NCBI RefSeq assembly: GCF_900105355.1
Contig: NZ_FNSC01000001.1
Span: 3,720,001-3,784,000, forward strand
Direction: 5' to 3'
DNA: 64,000 nt
Source: Pseudomonas anguilliseptica
GTDB lineage: Bacteria > Pseudomonadota > Gammaproteobacteria > Pseudomonadales > Pseudomonadaceae
Numbering within the stretch: position 1 is the stretch's first letter; each line of letters starts with the position of its first letter. A program made the position numbers and the translations under genes. The notes beneath the pieces are model-generated. The model was not told the DNA's origin, ran no database searches, and saw nothing but the letters and a program-made list of their open reading frames with translations. Positions 42,457 through 50,371 of the stretch are shown piece after piece.

Positions 42457-42858
42457 ATGAAAGTTGGGATAAGCAGTGCGCTGGCAATCAGCCTGGGGTT
42501 ACTGGCCGCGCCGGTGTGGGCGGGTGACTGCGCCAATGCCATGGATCAGTTCACCCTCAACCAGTGCGCGGCGGCAGACTACGCCACTCAGGACAAGCGC
42601 TTGAATCAGCTGTACGGCGATTATCGCAAGCGTCTGGATGATGGGCAGAGACAGCAATTCAAGGAGGTGCAGCTGGCCTGGATCAAGTTCCGTGATCTGG
42701 CCTGTGCGTTCGAGTCGGCGTCGGTGGAGGGTGGTTCGGCTTATCCGATGGTGCTTAACGGCTGCCTGACGCAAAAGACCGCCGCGCGGGTCAAGGAACT
42801 GGAGCAGCTGGCTGTCTGTGAAGAAGGCGACCTCAGCTGCCCGATGCTTGCGCAATAG
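42457..42858 (+). CDS. LprI/DUF1311-type secreted protein
   Basis: 133 residues: a signal peptide (MKVGISSALAISLGLLAA, cleavage after VWA) and a DUF1311/LprI-like domain with four or more Cys (GDCANAMDQFTLNQCAAADY; DLACAFES; NGCLTQKTAARVKELEQL). The family includes lysozyme inhibitors; whether this protein inhibits lysozyme is unknown. AGGGAGGTGTT precedes ATG 42457; an upstream in-frame GTG is rejected. It is convergent with the next small gene, with three bases between stops. Confidence 0.82.
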   Translation: MKVGISSALAISLGLLAAPVWAGDCANAMDQFTLNQCAAADYATQDKRLNQLYGDYRKRLDDGQRQQFKEVQLAWIKFRDLACAFESASVEGGSAYPMVLNGCLTQKTAARVKELEQLAVCEEGDLSCPMLAQ

Positions 42859-42861
42859 CGG

Positions 42862-43059
42862 TCAGCAGGCCTGGCGGCCGCAGACCAGCTGCTGAATAGC
42901 CTGACGCTCGCTCAGGTGAGTGGGCATGCGCAGGGTGGTCAGGGTGCCATCGCTGAGCTGAATGGCCAGCTCGGACTCGAAGTGGATGCCACTGCCGTCG
43001 ACAGTGGCGTAGGTCACGCCATAGACGTTCTGGTTGCTCAGTGATTGGGCGATGCTCAT
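42862..43059 (-). CDS. Hypothetical 65-residue protein
   Basis: MSIAQSLSNQNVYGVTYATV starts a small, probably beta-rich cytoplasmic protein ending in LVCGRQAC. GGAG lies seven bases before the ATG at 43059. Codon use is like its neighbours. It lies downstream of another small gene (43086-43220), 26 bases apart, so the two may be cotranscribed. I do not recognise a family. Confidence 0.65.
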   Translation of the reverse strand: MSIAQSLSNQNVYGVTYATVDGSGIHFESELAIQLSDGTLTTLRMPTHLSERQAIQQLVCGRQAC

Positions 43060-43085
43060 GGCGTTCTCCTGATTACGGGGCGCAG

Positions 43086-43220
43086 TTATTTACCGGCGTT
43101 CTGGCCGGCCTTGAGTTGTGCTGCTTGCACTTTCTCGGCTTGGCGCTGGCTGCTCGCGCTGTGGTTGCTGTTAAAGGCCGATGCGGCAAGCAGGCTGGCG
43201 ATGGCGGAAAAACTGGTCAT
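43086..43220 (-). CDS. Hypothetical 44-residue protein
   Basis: MTSFSAIASLLAASAFNSNH is followed by a polar, Gln/Lys/Ala-rich end (QRQAEKVQAAQLKAGQNAGK), perhaps one amphipathic helix. AGAGGA lies six to twelve bases upstream of ATG 43220. It is the first of two small minus-strand genes, with its promoter region reaching toward IS copy 3. The function is unknown. Confidence 0.55.
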   Translation of the reverse strand: MTSFSAIASLLAASAFNSNHSASSQRQAEKVQAAQLKAGQNAGK

Positions 43221-43429
43221 GGTTATGTCCTCTGGTAAGTGGGGCGCAGTGCCCGATGGCCAGATCATCTGCGCGTGCCGCTATCGACAGAAGTGAATGG
43301 TGCTTATGGTGACTATCGAGGGCGCTGATGGGGGTCGGGTAATTGGTCGGGTTTGCCCCGTAGCTATTGCCTTGCAGCCTGTCAGCAGGCACGCTTGCGC
43401 GCTGGAAAAACAACCCTCCTGCGCCCTAG

Positions 43430-44621
43430 GGAAACTCTGAAGAAGACTTCCTGATTTTGGCAAAATACCCGGATTCCACCCGTCGAGTTTTCCGATGAAG
43501 CAGATGACCTTCGCCGACGCCGAGTACGCAGGCAAGCGCAAGCAGACCCGCAAAGAGTTGTTCCTGATCGAGATGGATCGAGTAGTGCCGTGGGAAGGAT
43601 TGGTCACCCTGATCGATCCGCACTACCCGAAGGGCGAAGGTGGCAGGCCCGCCTATGCGCTGATGGCGATGCTGCGTGTGCATCTGATGCAAAACTGGTT
43701 CGGTTACAGCGATCCGGCGATGGAGGAAACGCTGTACGAGACCACCATCCTGCGCCAGTTCGCCGGCTTAAGCCTGGAGCGCATTCCCGATGAAACCACC
43801 ATCCTCAACTTCCGTCGCTTGCTGGAGAAACACGAGCTGGCTGCAGGCATCTTGGCCGTGATTAACGGCTACCTGGGCGACCGTGGTCTGTCACTGCGCC
43901 AGGGCACCATCGTCGATGCCACGTTGATCAATGCGCCGAGTTCGACCAAGAACAAGGACCGTAAGCGCGATCCGGAAATGCACCAAACAAAGAAGGGCAA
44001 CCAGTACTACTTCGGCATGAAGGCGCACATCGGCGTGGATGACGAGTCGGGTCTGGTGCACAGCGTAGTAGGCACGGCAGCCAACGTGGCGGATGTCACC
44101 CAGGTAGACAAACTGCTGCACGGCGACGAAAACGTGGTGTGTACTGACGCAGGTTACACCGGTGTCGAAAAGCGTCCGGAGCATGAAGGTCGGAAGGTAA
44201 TCTGGCAGGTGGCGGCACGCCGCAGCACCTACAGGAAGCTCGATAAGCGCAGCGGGTTATACAAAGCCAAGCGCAAGATCGAGAAGGCCAAAGCCCAAGT
44301 GCGCGCCAAGGTCGAGCATCCGTTTCGCGTGATCAAGCGCCAGTTCGGTTATGTGAAGACGCGCTTCCGTGGCCTGGCCAAAAACACCGCACAACTGGTA
44401 ACGCTGTTCGCCCTGTCGAACCTGTGGATGGCCCGTCGACATTTGCTGACGAATGCAGGAGAGGTGCGCCTGTAATGTGGGAAATGACCGCTGCGAGGTG
44501 CTCGCGGCGGCCAGAAACACCGAAATGAGCGGATGACTTGATCGTTTTTGATCAGTTTTCCGCTTTCAAAATCAGCGGAGGCTGAAGTTGACCGGAAATA
44601 CAGGGCTACTTCAGACCATCC
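43430..44621 (+). mobile_element. IS5-family insertion sequence, copy 3
   Basis: 1192 bp from GGAAACTCTGAAG to CTTCAGACCATCC, flanked by the 4-bp duplication CTAG (43426-43429 and 44622-44625). Its right end is 16 bases from the start of the next gene. Confidence 0.93.
43495..44475 (+). CDS. IS5-family transposase (copy 3)
   Basis: 326 residues with the same DDE set as the other copies (GTIVDATLI, CTDAGYTGVEKR, KVEHPFRVIKRQF). Codons 1-270 differ from copy 2 at many mostly synonymous positions, whereas the last 37 codons and the 3' non-coding end are identical, so the two copies are mosaics. The frame is intact, with the start at MKQMTFADAEYAG. Confidence 0.95.
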   Translation: MKQMTFADAEYAGKRKQTRKELFLIEMDRVVPWEGLVTLIDPHYPKGEGGRPAYALMAMLRVHLMQNWFGYSDPAMEETLYETTILRQFAGLSLERIPDETTILNFRRLLEKHELAAGILAVINGYLGDRGLSLRQGTIVDATLINAPSSTKNKDRKRDPEMHQTKKGNQYYFGMKAHIGVDDESGLVHSVVGTAANVADVTQVDKLLHGDENVVCTDAGYTGVEKRPEHEGRKVIWQVAARRSTYRKLDKRSGLYKAKRKIEKAKAQVRAKVEHPFRVIKRQFGYVKTRFRGLAKNTAQLVTLFALSNLWMARRHLLTNAGEVRL

Positions 44622-44637
44622 CTAGGTAACCGCCCAT

Positions 44638-45366
44638 ATGCCGCTGCAGATCTGCATCCTGGAAACCGATGTTCTTCGCCCTGAATTGGTCGACCAATAC
44701 GACAGTTATGGCCGTATGTTCGAGCAGTTGTTCGCCCGTCAGCCGATCGCTGCCGAGTTCAAGGTGTACAACGTGATGGAGGGGCATTACCCGCTGGACA
44801 GCGAGCGCTACGATGCGTATCTGGTGACAGGCAGCAAGGCAGATTCCTTTGGCAGCGATGCCTGGATCCAGACATTGAAAACCTACCTGCTGGAGCGTTA
44901 CAACCGCGGCGACAAACTGCTCGGTGTGTGTTTCGGTCATCAGCTGCTGGCGCTATTGTTAGGCGGCAAGGCTGAGCGCGCTGTGCAGGGCTGGGGTGTA
45001 GGTATTCATCAGTACCGTATGGCGAACAAGCCAACCTGGATGAGTCCCGATCTGGAAGACCTCACGCTGCTGATCAGTCACCAGGATCAGGTCACTCAAC
45101 TGCCGGAAAACGCCACGTTGCTGGCCAGCAGTGAGTTCTGCCCGATTGCTTCCTACTGCATCGGTGATCAGGTGCTGTGCTTCCAGGGCCACCCCGAGTT
45201 TGTGCATGACTACTCGCGTGCGTTGCTCGACCTGCGTCAGAAGCATATTGGTGAGCCGGCCTACTCCAAGGGCGTCGACAGCCTGCAGCACGACCACCAG
45301 GGCCACACCGTGGCCGAATGGATGATGCGCTTTGTCGCCCAGGGCCGTGCCGGCCTGGCTGAGTAA
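44638..45366 (+). CDS. GMP synthase-like class I glutamine amidotransferase
   Basis: 242 residues. The nucleophile elbow is LLGVCFGHQLLALLLGG and the His/Glu pair is in LCFQGHPEFVHDY. The family includes stand-alone amidotransferases and gamma-glutamyl hydrolases; the partner is unknown. The start ATG at 44638 is 16 bases beyond IS copy 3, so its native promoter has been moved 1.2 kb away. No good Shine-Dalgarno is visible either before or after the insertion. A terminator follows at 45381. Confidence 0.87.
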   Translation: MPLQICILETDVLRPELVDQYDSYGRMFEQLFARQPIAAEFKVYNVMEGHYPLDSERYDAYLVTGSKADSFGSDAWIQTLKTYLLERYNRGDKLLGVCFGHQLLALLLGGKAERAVQGWGVGIHQYRMANKPTWMSPDLEDLTLLISHQDQVTQLPENATLLASSEFCPIASYCIGDQVLCFQGHPEFVHDYSRALLDLRQKHIGEPAYSKGVDSLQHDHQGHTVAEWMMRFVAQGRAGLAE

Positions 45367-45380
45367 CACGCGCCTGCACG

Positions 45381-45410
45381 AAAAGCCCGGTCAGTGACCG
45401 GGCTTTTTTA
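45381..45410 (+). terminator. Terminator of the amidotransferase gene
   Basis: AAAAGCCCGGTCA and TGACCGGGCTTTT pair around G, followed by a T run. Confidence 0.88.
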
Positions 45411-45469
45411 TGGCATGCGATCCATGGTCGCCACCCTGCGGGCCGCCACTACGCGACGTTAAAATTGCT

Positions 45470-46440
45470 CTATAGCCAGCCGGAACGCTTGAAGCTGGCA
45501 TAGAGCCCGGCGCAGCCGGTGGTGATCAAACCGAGTACGCCAAAGTAGCCGTACTGCCAGGCGAGCTCTGGCATGTTCTGAAAATTCATCCCGTAGATTC
45601 CCGCCACTGCCGTGGGAAAAGCCAAGATTGCTGCCCAAGCGGCGAACTTGCGCTGGGTGACGCTCTGTCTGGATGACTCCAGCAGCAGGCCGATCTCGAT
45701 GGCGTGGTCGGCCATCTCGCGCAGACCGGTGAGGTCTTCCAGCAGGCGGTTGACGTGAATCGCCACGTCGCGGAAGTAGGGGCGCATGTTCTTGTCGATA
45801 AACGGAAAGTCGAGGCGCTGTAGCTCCTTGCAGATTTCTGCCAGCGGCCCGATATAGCGACGTAACCGTAGCAGGTCGCGACGCAGGCCCTGAATGCGCT
45901 CGACATCGGCCTGGCTCAATGGGTTTTTCAGCACGTGCTGTTCCACTTCCTCAAGCTCGACGTGGTAGTTGTCCATCAACGGGCGGTAGTTCTCGATCAC
46001 GAAGCTGAGCAGGGCGTAGAGCACAAAGTCTTCGCCGTGCTCAAGCAGCAGTGGGCGCGCCTCGCAGCGTTGGCGCACCTGGGAGTAGGGCGCGGATTCG
46101 CCGTAACGGGCGCTGATGATGTAACCGCTGCCGGCGAACAGTTGGGTTTCGACAAAGGTCAGCTCGTCGTCGACCAGAATGGGTGAGTAGAGCACCAGAA
46201 ACAGCGCATCGCCGAAGGTTTCCAGCTTGGGCCGGGTGTGCCGCTTCAGGGCGTCTTCCAGCGCCAGCTCATGCAGGTCGAACTGCTGCTGCAGGCTGGT
46301 CAGCTCTTCGGAGCAGGGGTCATGCAGGCCGATCCAGACGAAATGTCCCGGTTTCTTTGACCAGGGCTGCCTTCGTCGAGGCTGATAGTGGTGACTTTCT
46401 TGCCCTTGCTGTAAACGGCGGCAGCAACAACGCGACCCAT
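45470..46440 (-). pseudogene. CorA-like Mg2+/Co2+ (or Zn2+) transporter, frameshifted near the N-terminus
   Basis: The frame from ATG 46440 starts MGRVVAAAVYSKGKKVTTIS like family members, but near 46361-46368 (AGCCCTGG) one base appears to be missing and the sequence continues in another frame as SKKPGHFVWIGLHDPCSEEL to the end. The C-terminal half is complete: the long helices, the GIYGMNF signature (as VAGIYGMNFQNMPEL) and two membrane segments. About 323 residues would result if corrected. It may be a pseudogene or a sequencing error. It is convergent with the amidotransferase gene. Confidence 0.82.
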
Positions 46441-46532
46441 AGTGCTTCCTTATTATCGGTGTCCTCAGCACGCAGCTTAGCGGCTTGCTCGCTGCCGGTG
46501 TGACTGAACGGCTGCTGCACGGGCCGTATCCG

Positions 46533-46571
46533 CCAATAAAAAGCCCAGCGCGTGGCTGGGCTTTTTATTGG
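46533..46571. terminator. Bidirectional terminator between plsC-like and corA-like genes
   Basis: CCAATAAAAAGCCCAGC pairs perfectly over 17 bp with GCTGGGCTTTTTATTGG around GCGTG; T tracts exist on both strands. It lies just after the plsC-like stop. Confidence 0.85.
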
Positions 46572-46584
46572 CGCACCGGTTAAC

Positions 46585-47307
46585 TCAGGCGCTTTGGCTG
46601 AGCTGCTGATCCATGGCCTCGATACATTGCTGCATCTGCGTGCGGCAGGTTTCGACCAGCTGCGGCAGATCATCCTGGCTCAGGCCCGCTGTGGGGATGG
46701 CCGGCAGGGAGCGAATCATGATTTCGCCGCTGTTCCAGCGGTTGAGCCGGATATGGTTGACGTAGGTGCTGACGCACACCGGGATAATCGGTACACCGGC
46801 GGCAATCGCCATCTGGAACGCGCCTTTCTTGAAGGGCAGTAAACCTTTGCCGAGGTTGCGCGTGCCTTCGGGGAACACCCAGATCGAGGTGTCCTTGTGT
46901 ATGAGGGTGTCTGTAGTGGTGAGCATGGACTGCTTGGCACGAATGGCGTTGCCACGGTCAAGCAACACGTTGCCGGCCAGCCAGTACAGCTGACCGAAGA
47001 ACGGCACCCACTTCAGGCTCTTCTTGCCGATGCTCACAGTGCGCTTGGGTACTACGCGGCCGAGCACGTAGAGGTCATAGTTGGATTGATGGTTGGCGAT
47101 GATCACACAGGAGTGCTGGTGTTCCAGGGTGTGTACGTCGGTCTGCAGCTTCCAGCGCAACAGCCACTGCGCCGGGACACTGTAGAGACGTGCGCACAAG
47201 CGGCTGTTATCCGGGTTGAACGGGCGGCAGAGGCCTAGCAACAGGCCCAGGATGCCGGCGAGGATAAAGTGCACGCCCATCGCCAGCATGCGCAGAAGAA
47301 AAAGCAT
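46585..47307 (-). CDS. 1-acyl-sn-glycerol-3-phosphate acyltransferase (PlsC family)
   Basis: 240 residues with an N-terminal membrane helix (about 5-28). Acyltransferase motifs are IIANHQSNYDLYVLG (HX4D-type NHxxxxD), GNVLLDRGN, WVFPEGTRNLGKG and VPIIPVCVS. It transfers an acyl chain to lysophosphatidic acid at the inner membrane. The start ATG is at 47307. It lies downstream of the interrupted solute-binding protein gene on the same strand and has its own bidirectional terminator. Confidence 0.9.
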   Translation of the reverse strand: MLFLLRMLAMGVHFILAGILGLLLGLCRPFNPDNSRLCARLYSVPAQWLLRWKLQTDVHTLEHQHSCVIIANHQSNYDLYVLGRVVPKRTVSIGKKSLKWVPFFGQLYWLAGNVLLDRGNAIRAKQSMLTTTDTLIHKDTSIWVFPEGTRNLGKGLLPFKKGAFQMAIAAGVPIIPVCVSTYVNHIRLNRWNSGEIMIRSLPAIPTAGLSQDDLPQLVETCRTQMQQCIEAMDQQLSQSA

Positions 47308-47377
47308 TTGGTACGCCCGTCATAGGAAAAAGGCGCGCAGTGTACGGGCGTGCACTGCTTTCGGCAATTGATGCTGA

Positions 47378-47578
47378 TCAGAGGTCGTTACCGCTTGTTG
47401 CGTCCTCGCTAGAGCCGTTGCCGGTGGTGGGTAGCGGGTCAATCGAGCTGTAGCGCTGGGCCAGGCGGGTGATGCTGCCATCTTGCTCAAGGGTTAGCAG
47501 GGCTCGATCCAGTTGCTGCATAAAGTCCTGCTTGTAGGGGTAGGCCTGTTCATTGATGCGGGTATAGCCCAGATGACC
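47378..47578 (-). pseudogene. Periplasmic solute-binding protein, C-terminal fragment
   Basis: 66 codons (GHLGYTRINEQAYPYKQDFM, then LEQDGSITRLAQRYSSIDP) to a TGA at 47380-47378. They continue exactly in frame from the N-terminal fragment at 49643-50310 when the IS66 element and one copy of AGATGACC are removed. The segment is the last helix-strand part of an SBP_bac_3-type fold. It has no start of its own. Confidence 0.85.
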
Positions 47579-47661
47579 GTAAGCGCTCCATAAACCTCAT
47601 CTACAAATGATCCGCAGGCCAGCCAATGCTGAGCTCCAATTTCTTTCTGGAGCCAGCCGTC

Positions 47662-48021
47662 ATGATGCGCCCCGACGCCAAAGTCGAAAAAGTCTATCTA
47701 TACCCCAAGCCGGTGGATTTCCGAAAATCCATCGATGGCCTGGCCGCCCTGGTCGAGCTGGATATCAAGGTGGCGGTGTTCGACCCGGTGCTGTTCGTCT
47801 TCCTCAACCGCGCGCGCAGCCGGGTGAAGATTTTGTATTGGGAGCGCAACGGCTTTTGCCTGTGGCTCAAGCGATTGGAGGCTGAACGCTTCAAGTCGCA
47901 TCCGGAACCTGGCGAAGATGCGATCGTGCTGACGGCCCAGGAGTTGAACTGGTTGTTGGACGGTATCGACCTGTGGCGCAACCGGCCGCACCAGGTTTTG
48001 ACCCCTAGGTTCGTCACCTGA
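47662..48021 (+). CDS. tnpB: IS66 accessory protein TnpB
   Basis: 119 residues: VYLYPKPVDFRKSIDGLAAL, then VFDPVLFVFLNRARSRVKIL and WERNGFCLWLKRLE are the signature of IS66 Orf2/TnpB, needed for transposition in the family although its activity is unknown. The start ATG at 47662 has TGGAGCC upstream; an ATG 36 bases earlier is less likely. It ends 18 bases before tnpC. Confidence 0.93.
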   Translation: MMRPDAKVEKVYLYPKPVDFRKSIDGLAALVELDIKVAVFDPVLFVFLNRARSRVKILYWERNGFCLWLKRLEAERFKSHPEPGEDAIVLTAQELNWLLDGIDLWRNRPHQVLTPRFVT

Positions 48022-48039
48022 GCCGGTATAATCCACGGC

Positions 48040-49596
48040 ATGATTTCTGTGCCCGAAACCCTTCCTGATGACCCCGCCGCGCTCAAGCAATTGCTCGCTG
48101 AGGTGTTGTCGTCGGCGCAGGAATTGGCCAAGGACAAGGATGGGCAGATCGAGCGCCTGCGCGAACAAAACGCGCTGTTGATCCAGCGCCTGTTCGGCCG
48201 TAAATCCGAGCAGAGCAGCGACCCGGATTCACCGCAGCTAGAGATGTTCAACGAAGCGGAAAGCCTGGCCGAAGCGGCGGCTGAAGCTCCGGCCGCTGAG
48301 GTCGAGGAAGAAGTCGTTGCGCCGACCAAGCGCCGCGGCAAGCGCAAGCCGTTACCGGCCGAACTACCGCGTGTCGAGGTCATCCACGAACTGCCCGAAC
48401 ACGAACTGACCTGCGAATGCGGTTGCCGCAAGCAGGCCATCGGCGAAGAAACCAGCGAGCAGCTGGAAATCATCCCGATGCAGGTTCAGGTGATCCGCCA
48501 CGTTCGCAAGACCTATGCCTGCAAGGCCTGCGAAAGCGCGCCGGTCACCGCTGACAAACCGGCCCAACTGATCGAGAAAAGGCTGGCCAGCCCGAGCGTG
48601 CTGGCGATGCTGCTGACCAGCAAATACGCCGACGGCATCCCACTGTATCGCTTCGAAAAGATGCTCAGTCGCCATGGCATCGACATCCCCCGGCAGACCC
48701 TGGCGCGCTGGGTGATCCAGTGCGGCGAACTGCTACAACCGTTGCTCAACCTGATGCGCGACAGGCTGCTGGACAGTCCGGTGATCCACTGCGATGAAAC
48801 CCGCGTGCAGGTGCTCAAGGAGCCTGGGCGCGATCCGAGCAGCCACTCCTGGATGTGGGTGCAGACCGGTGGCCCGCCTGGCAAACCGGTGATCCTCTTC
48901 GACTACACAACCAGCCGCGCGCAGGAGGTGCCGCTGCGCCTGCTCGACGGTTATCGCGGCTACCTGATGACCGACGATTACGCCGGCTACAACGCCGTGG
49001 CCGCACAACAAGGTGTTGAGCGCCTGGCCTGCTGGGCGCATGCGCGGCGCAAGTTCGTCGAAGCGCAAAAGGTGCAACCGAAGGGCAAAACCGGGCGTGC
49101 CGACATCGCGTTGGGGATGATCAACAAGCTCTACGGCATCGAGCGCGAACTTAAGGATGCCAGCGATGAACAGCGCTACCGGGGCCGCCAGCAGCACAGC
49201 CTACCGCTCCTCGATCAGCTCAAGACCTGGCTGGAGAAAACCCAGCCGCAGGTCACGGCGCAGAATGCCCTGGGCAAAGCAGTGAACTACCTGGCGAGCA
49301 ACTGGAGCCGACTCGAACGCTACATCGAGGCTGGCCACCTGCCGATCGATAACAACGCTGCCGAGCGCGCGATCCGGCCCTTCGTCATAGGTCGCAAGAA
49401 CTGGCTGTTCAGCGACACGCCGAAAGGCGCGACCGCCAGCGCCCAACTCTACAGCCTGGTGGAAACCGCCAAGACCAATGGCCAGGAGCCCTACGCCTGG
49501 CTGCGCCATGTCCTCGAACGCCTGCCGCTGGCCAACAGCGTTGAAGCCTACGAAGCGCTGCTGCCTTGGAACTGCCAACCAACGACGCCACTGTAA
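48040..49596 (+). CDS. tnpC: IS66-family transposase TnpC
   Basis: 518 residues. An N-terminal leucine-rich coil ([20 protein letters not shown]), a zinc-binding stretch (CECGCRKQ ... YACKACES) and the DDE core are visible: [26 protein letters not shown] and the Glu in [17 protein letters not shown]. The C-terminal part ends with the TnpC domain. The frame is intact and the element may be mobile. Confidence 0.94.
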   Translation: MISVPETLPDDPAALKQLLAEVLSSAQELAKDKDGQIERLREQNALLIQRLFGRKSEQSSDPDSPQLEMFNEAESLAEAAAEAPAAEVEEEVVAPTKRRGKRKPLPAELPRVEVIHELPEHELTCECGCRKQAIGEETSEQLEIIPMQVQVIRHVRKTYACKACESAPVTADKPAQLIEKRLASPSVLAMLLTSKYADGIPLYRFEKMLSRHGIDIPRQTLARWVIQCGELLQPLLNLMRDRLLDSPVIHCDETRVQVLKEPGRDPSSHSWMWVQTGGPPGKPVILFDYTTSRAQEVPLRLLDGYRGYLMTDDYAGYNAVAAQQGVERLACWAHARRKFVEAQKVQPKGKTGRADIALGMINKLYGIERELKDASDEQRYRGRQQHSLPLLDQLKTWLEKTQPQVTAQNALGKAVNYLASNWSRLERYIEAGHLPIDNNAAERAIRPFVIGRKNWLFSDTPKGATASAQLYSLVETAKTNGQEPYAWLRHVLERLPLANSVEAYEALLPWNCQPTTPL

Positions 49597-49642
49597 AACG
49601 CAAAACCTCTCCAGAGGGAGGTGGGGTCTATGGAGCGCTTAC

Positions 49643-50310
49643 AGATGACCGTGTTCGCTGGACAACTTTGGTCCTTCAACCAGCCAGTCCAGGCCACTAC
49701 TGGCAAGCAGGCCTTCGCTGCGCATCTGCTGCAGCTCCCAGAGGATCGACAGGCGATCATTGATATACACATCAATGCGTTTGCCCCTGAGTTGTAGCAG
49801 GTTGGTGCGACTGTCTGTGGCGTAGCTCTCTGTAACCTCGCCAGCCGCGAGCATGGTCTTGTAACTAGATGCAGTGATGGTATTGAAGCCTCGGTTGAGG
49901 CCGATGCGCAGGCCGGCGTAGGCGCCTGGGAAGTCATCGATTGTACGTTGCTGCGCCAGTTCGGTACGCACGAAGGCCACCACGTTTTCTTCCAGAATCG
50001 GTCGCGAATAATCCATCCATGGGCGTTCCACAGGGCGGTGATAGGGCGGGAACAGAGCAAAGGCTTTGCCTTTCTCCAGTGCGGCCAGCCCGCGTGGCCA
50101 GGGCACCGGGCGGATGCTGACGCGGTAGCCCGGCATGCGCGCGAAGGCCGCACGCAGGATGTCGCTGTACAGGCCTTTGGCTTCACCATTTTCGGCGTAG
50201 CTGTAGGGTGGATAACTGGCGTCACACAACACCGTAACACTGACGGGCGTTTGTGCCTGAGCGATGCCGTGCATGGTCAGGCACAGTAACCACGTTACGA
50301 GTATGCGCAT
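49643..50310 (-). pseudogene. Periplasmic solute-binding protein, N-terminal fragment
   Basis: A signal peptide (MRILVTWLLCLTMHGIAQA) and the first ~200 residues of an SBP_bac_3 (amino-acid-type) binding domain: VLCDASYPPYSYAENGEAKG, then PWPRGLAALEKGKA and GLRIGLNRGFNTI. AAGGGG lies ahead of ATG 50310; a TTG two codons upstream is not needed. The frame runs into the IS66 end. The rejoined protein would be about 287 residues. No permease or ATPase genes are next to it, so it may have been a stand-alone sensor-type binding protein; a chemoreceptor gene lies just upstream. Confidence 0.85.
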
Positions 50311-50371
50311 GCCCAATCCCCTTGGCGGTTGGCGCTGGCTGCACGAGCAGGTGCAGCCCTATGTACGGAGC

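Larger units (their letters stand above)
47579..49642 (+). mobile_element. IS66-family insertion sequence
   Basis: 2064 bp. Ends GTAAGCGCTCCATA are perfect inverted repeats over 14 bp and extend with mismatches. The 8-bp duplication AGATGACC flanks it (47571-47578 and 49643-49650), as expected for IS66. It contains tnpB and tnpC; no tnpA fits in the 83 bases before tnpB. Confidence 0.93.
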
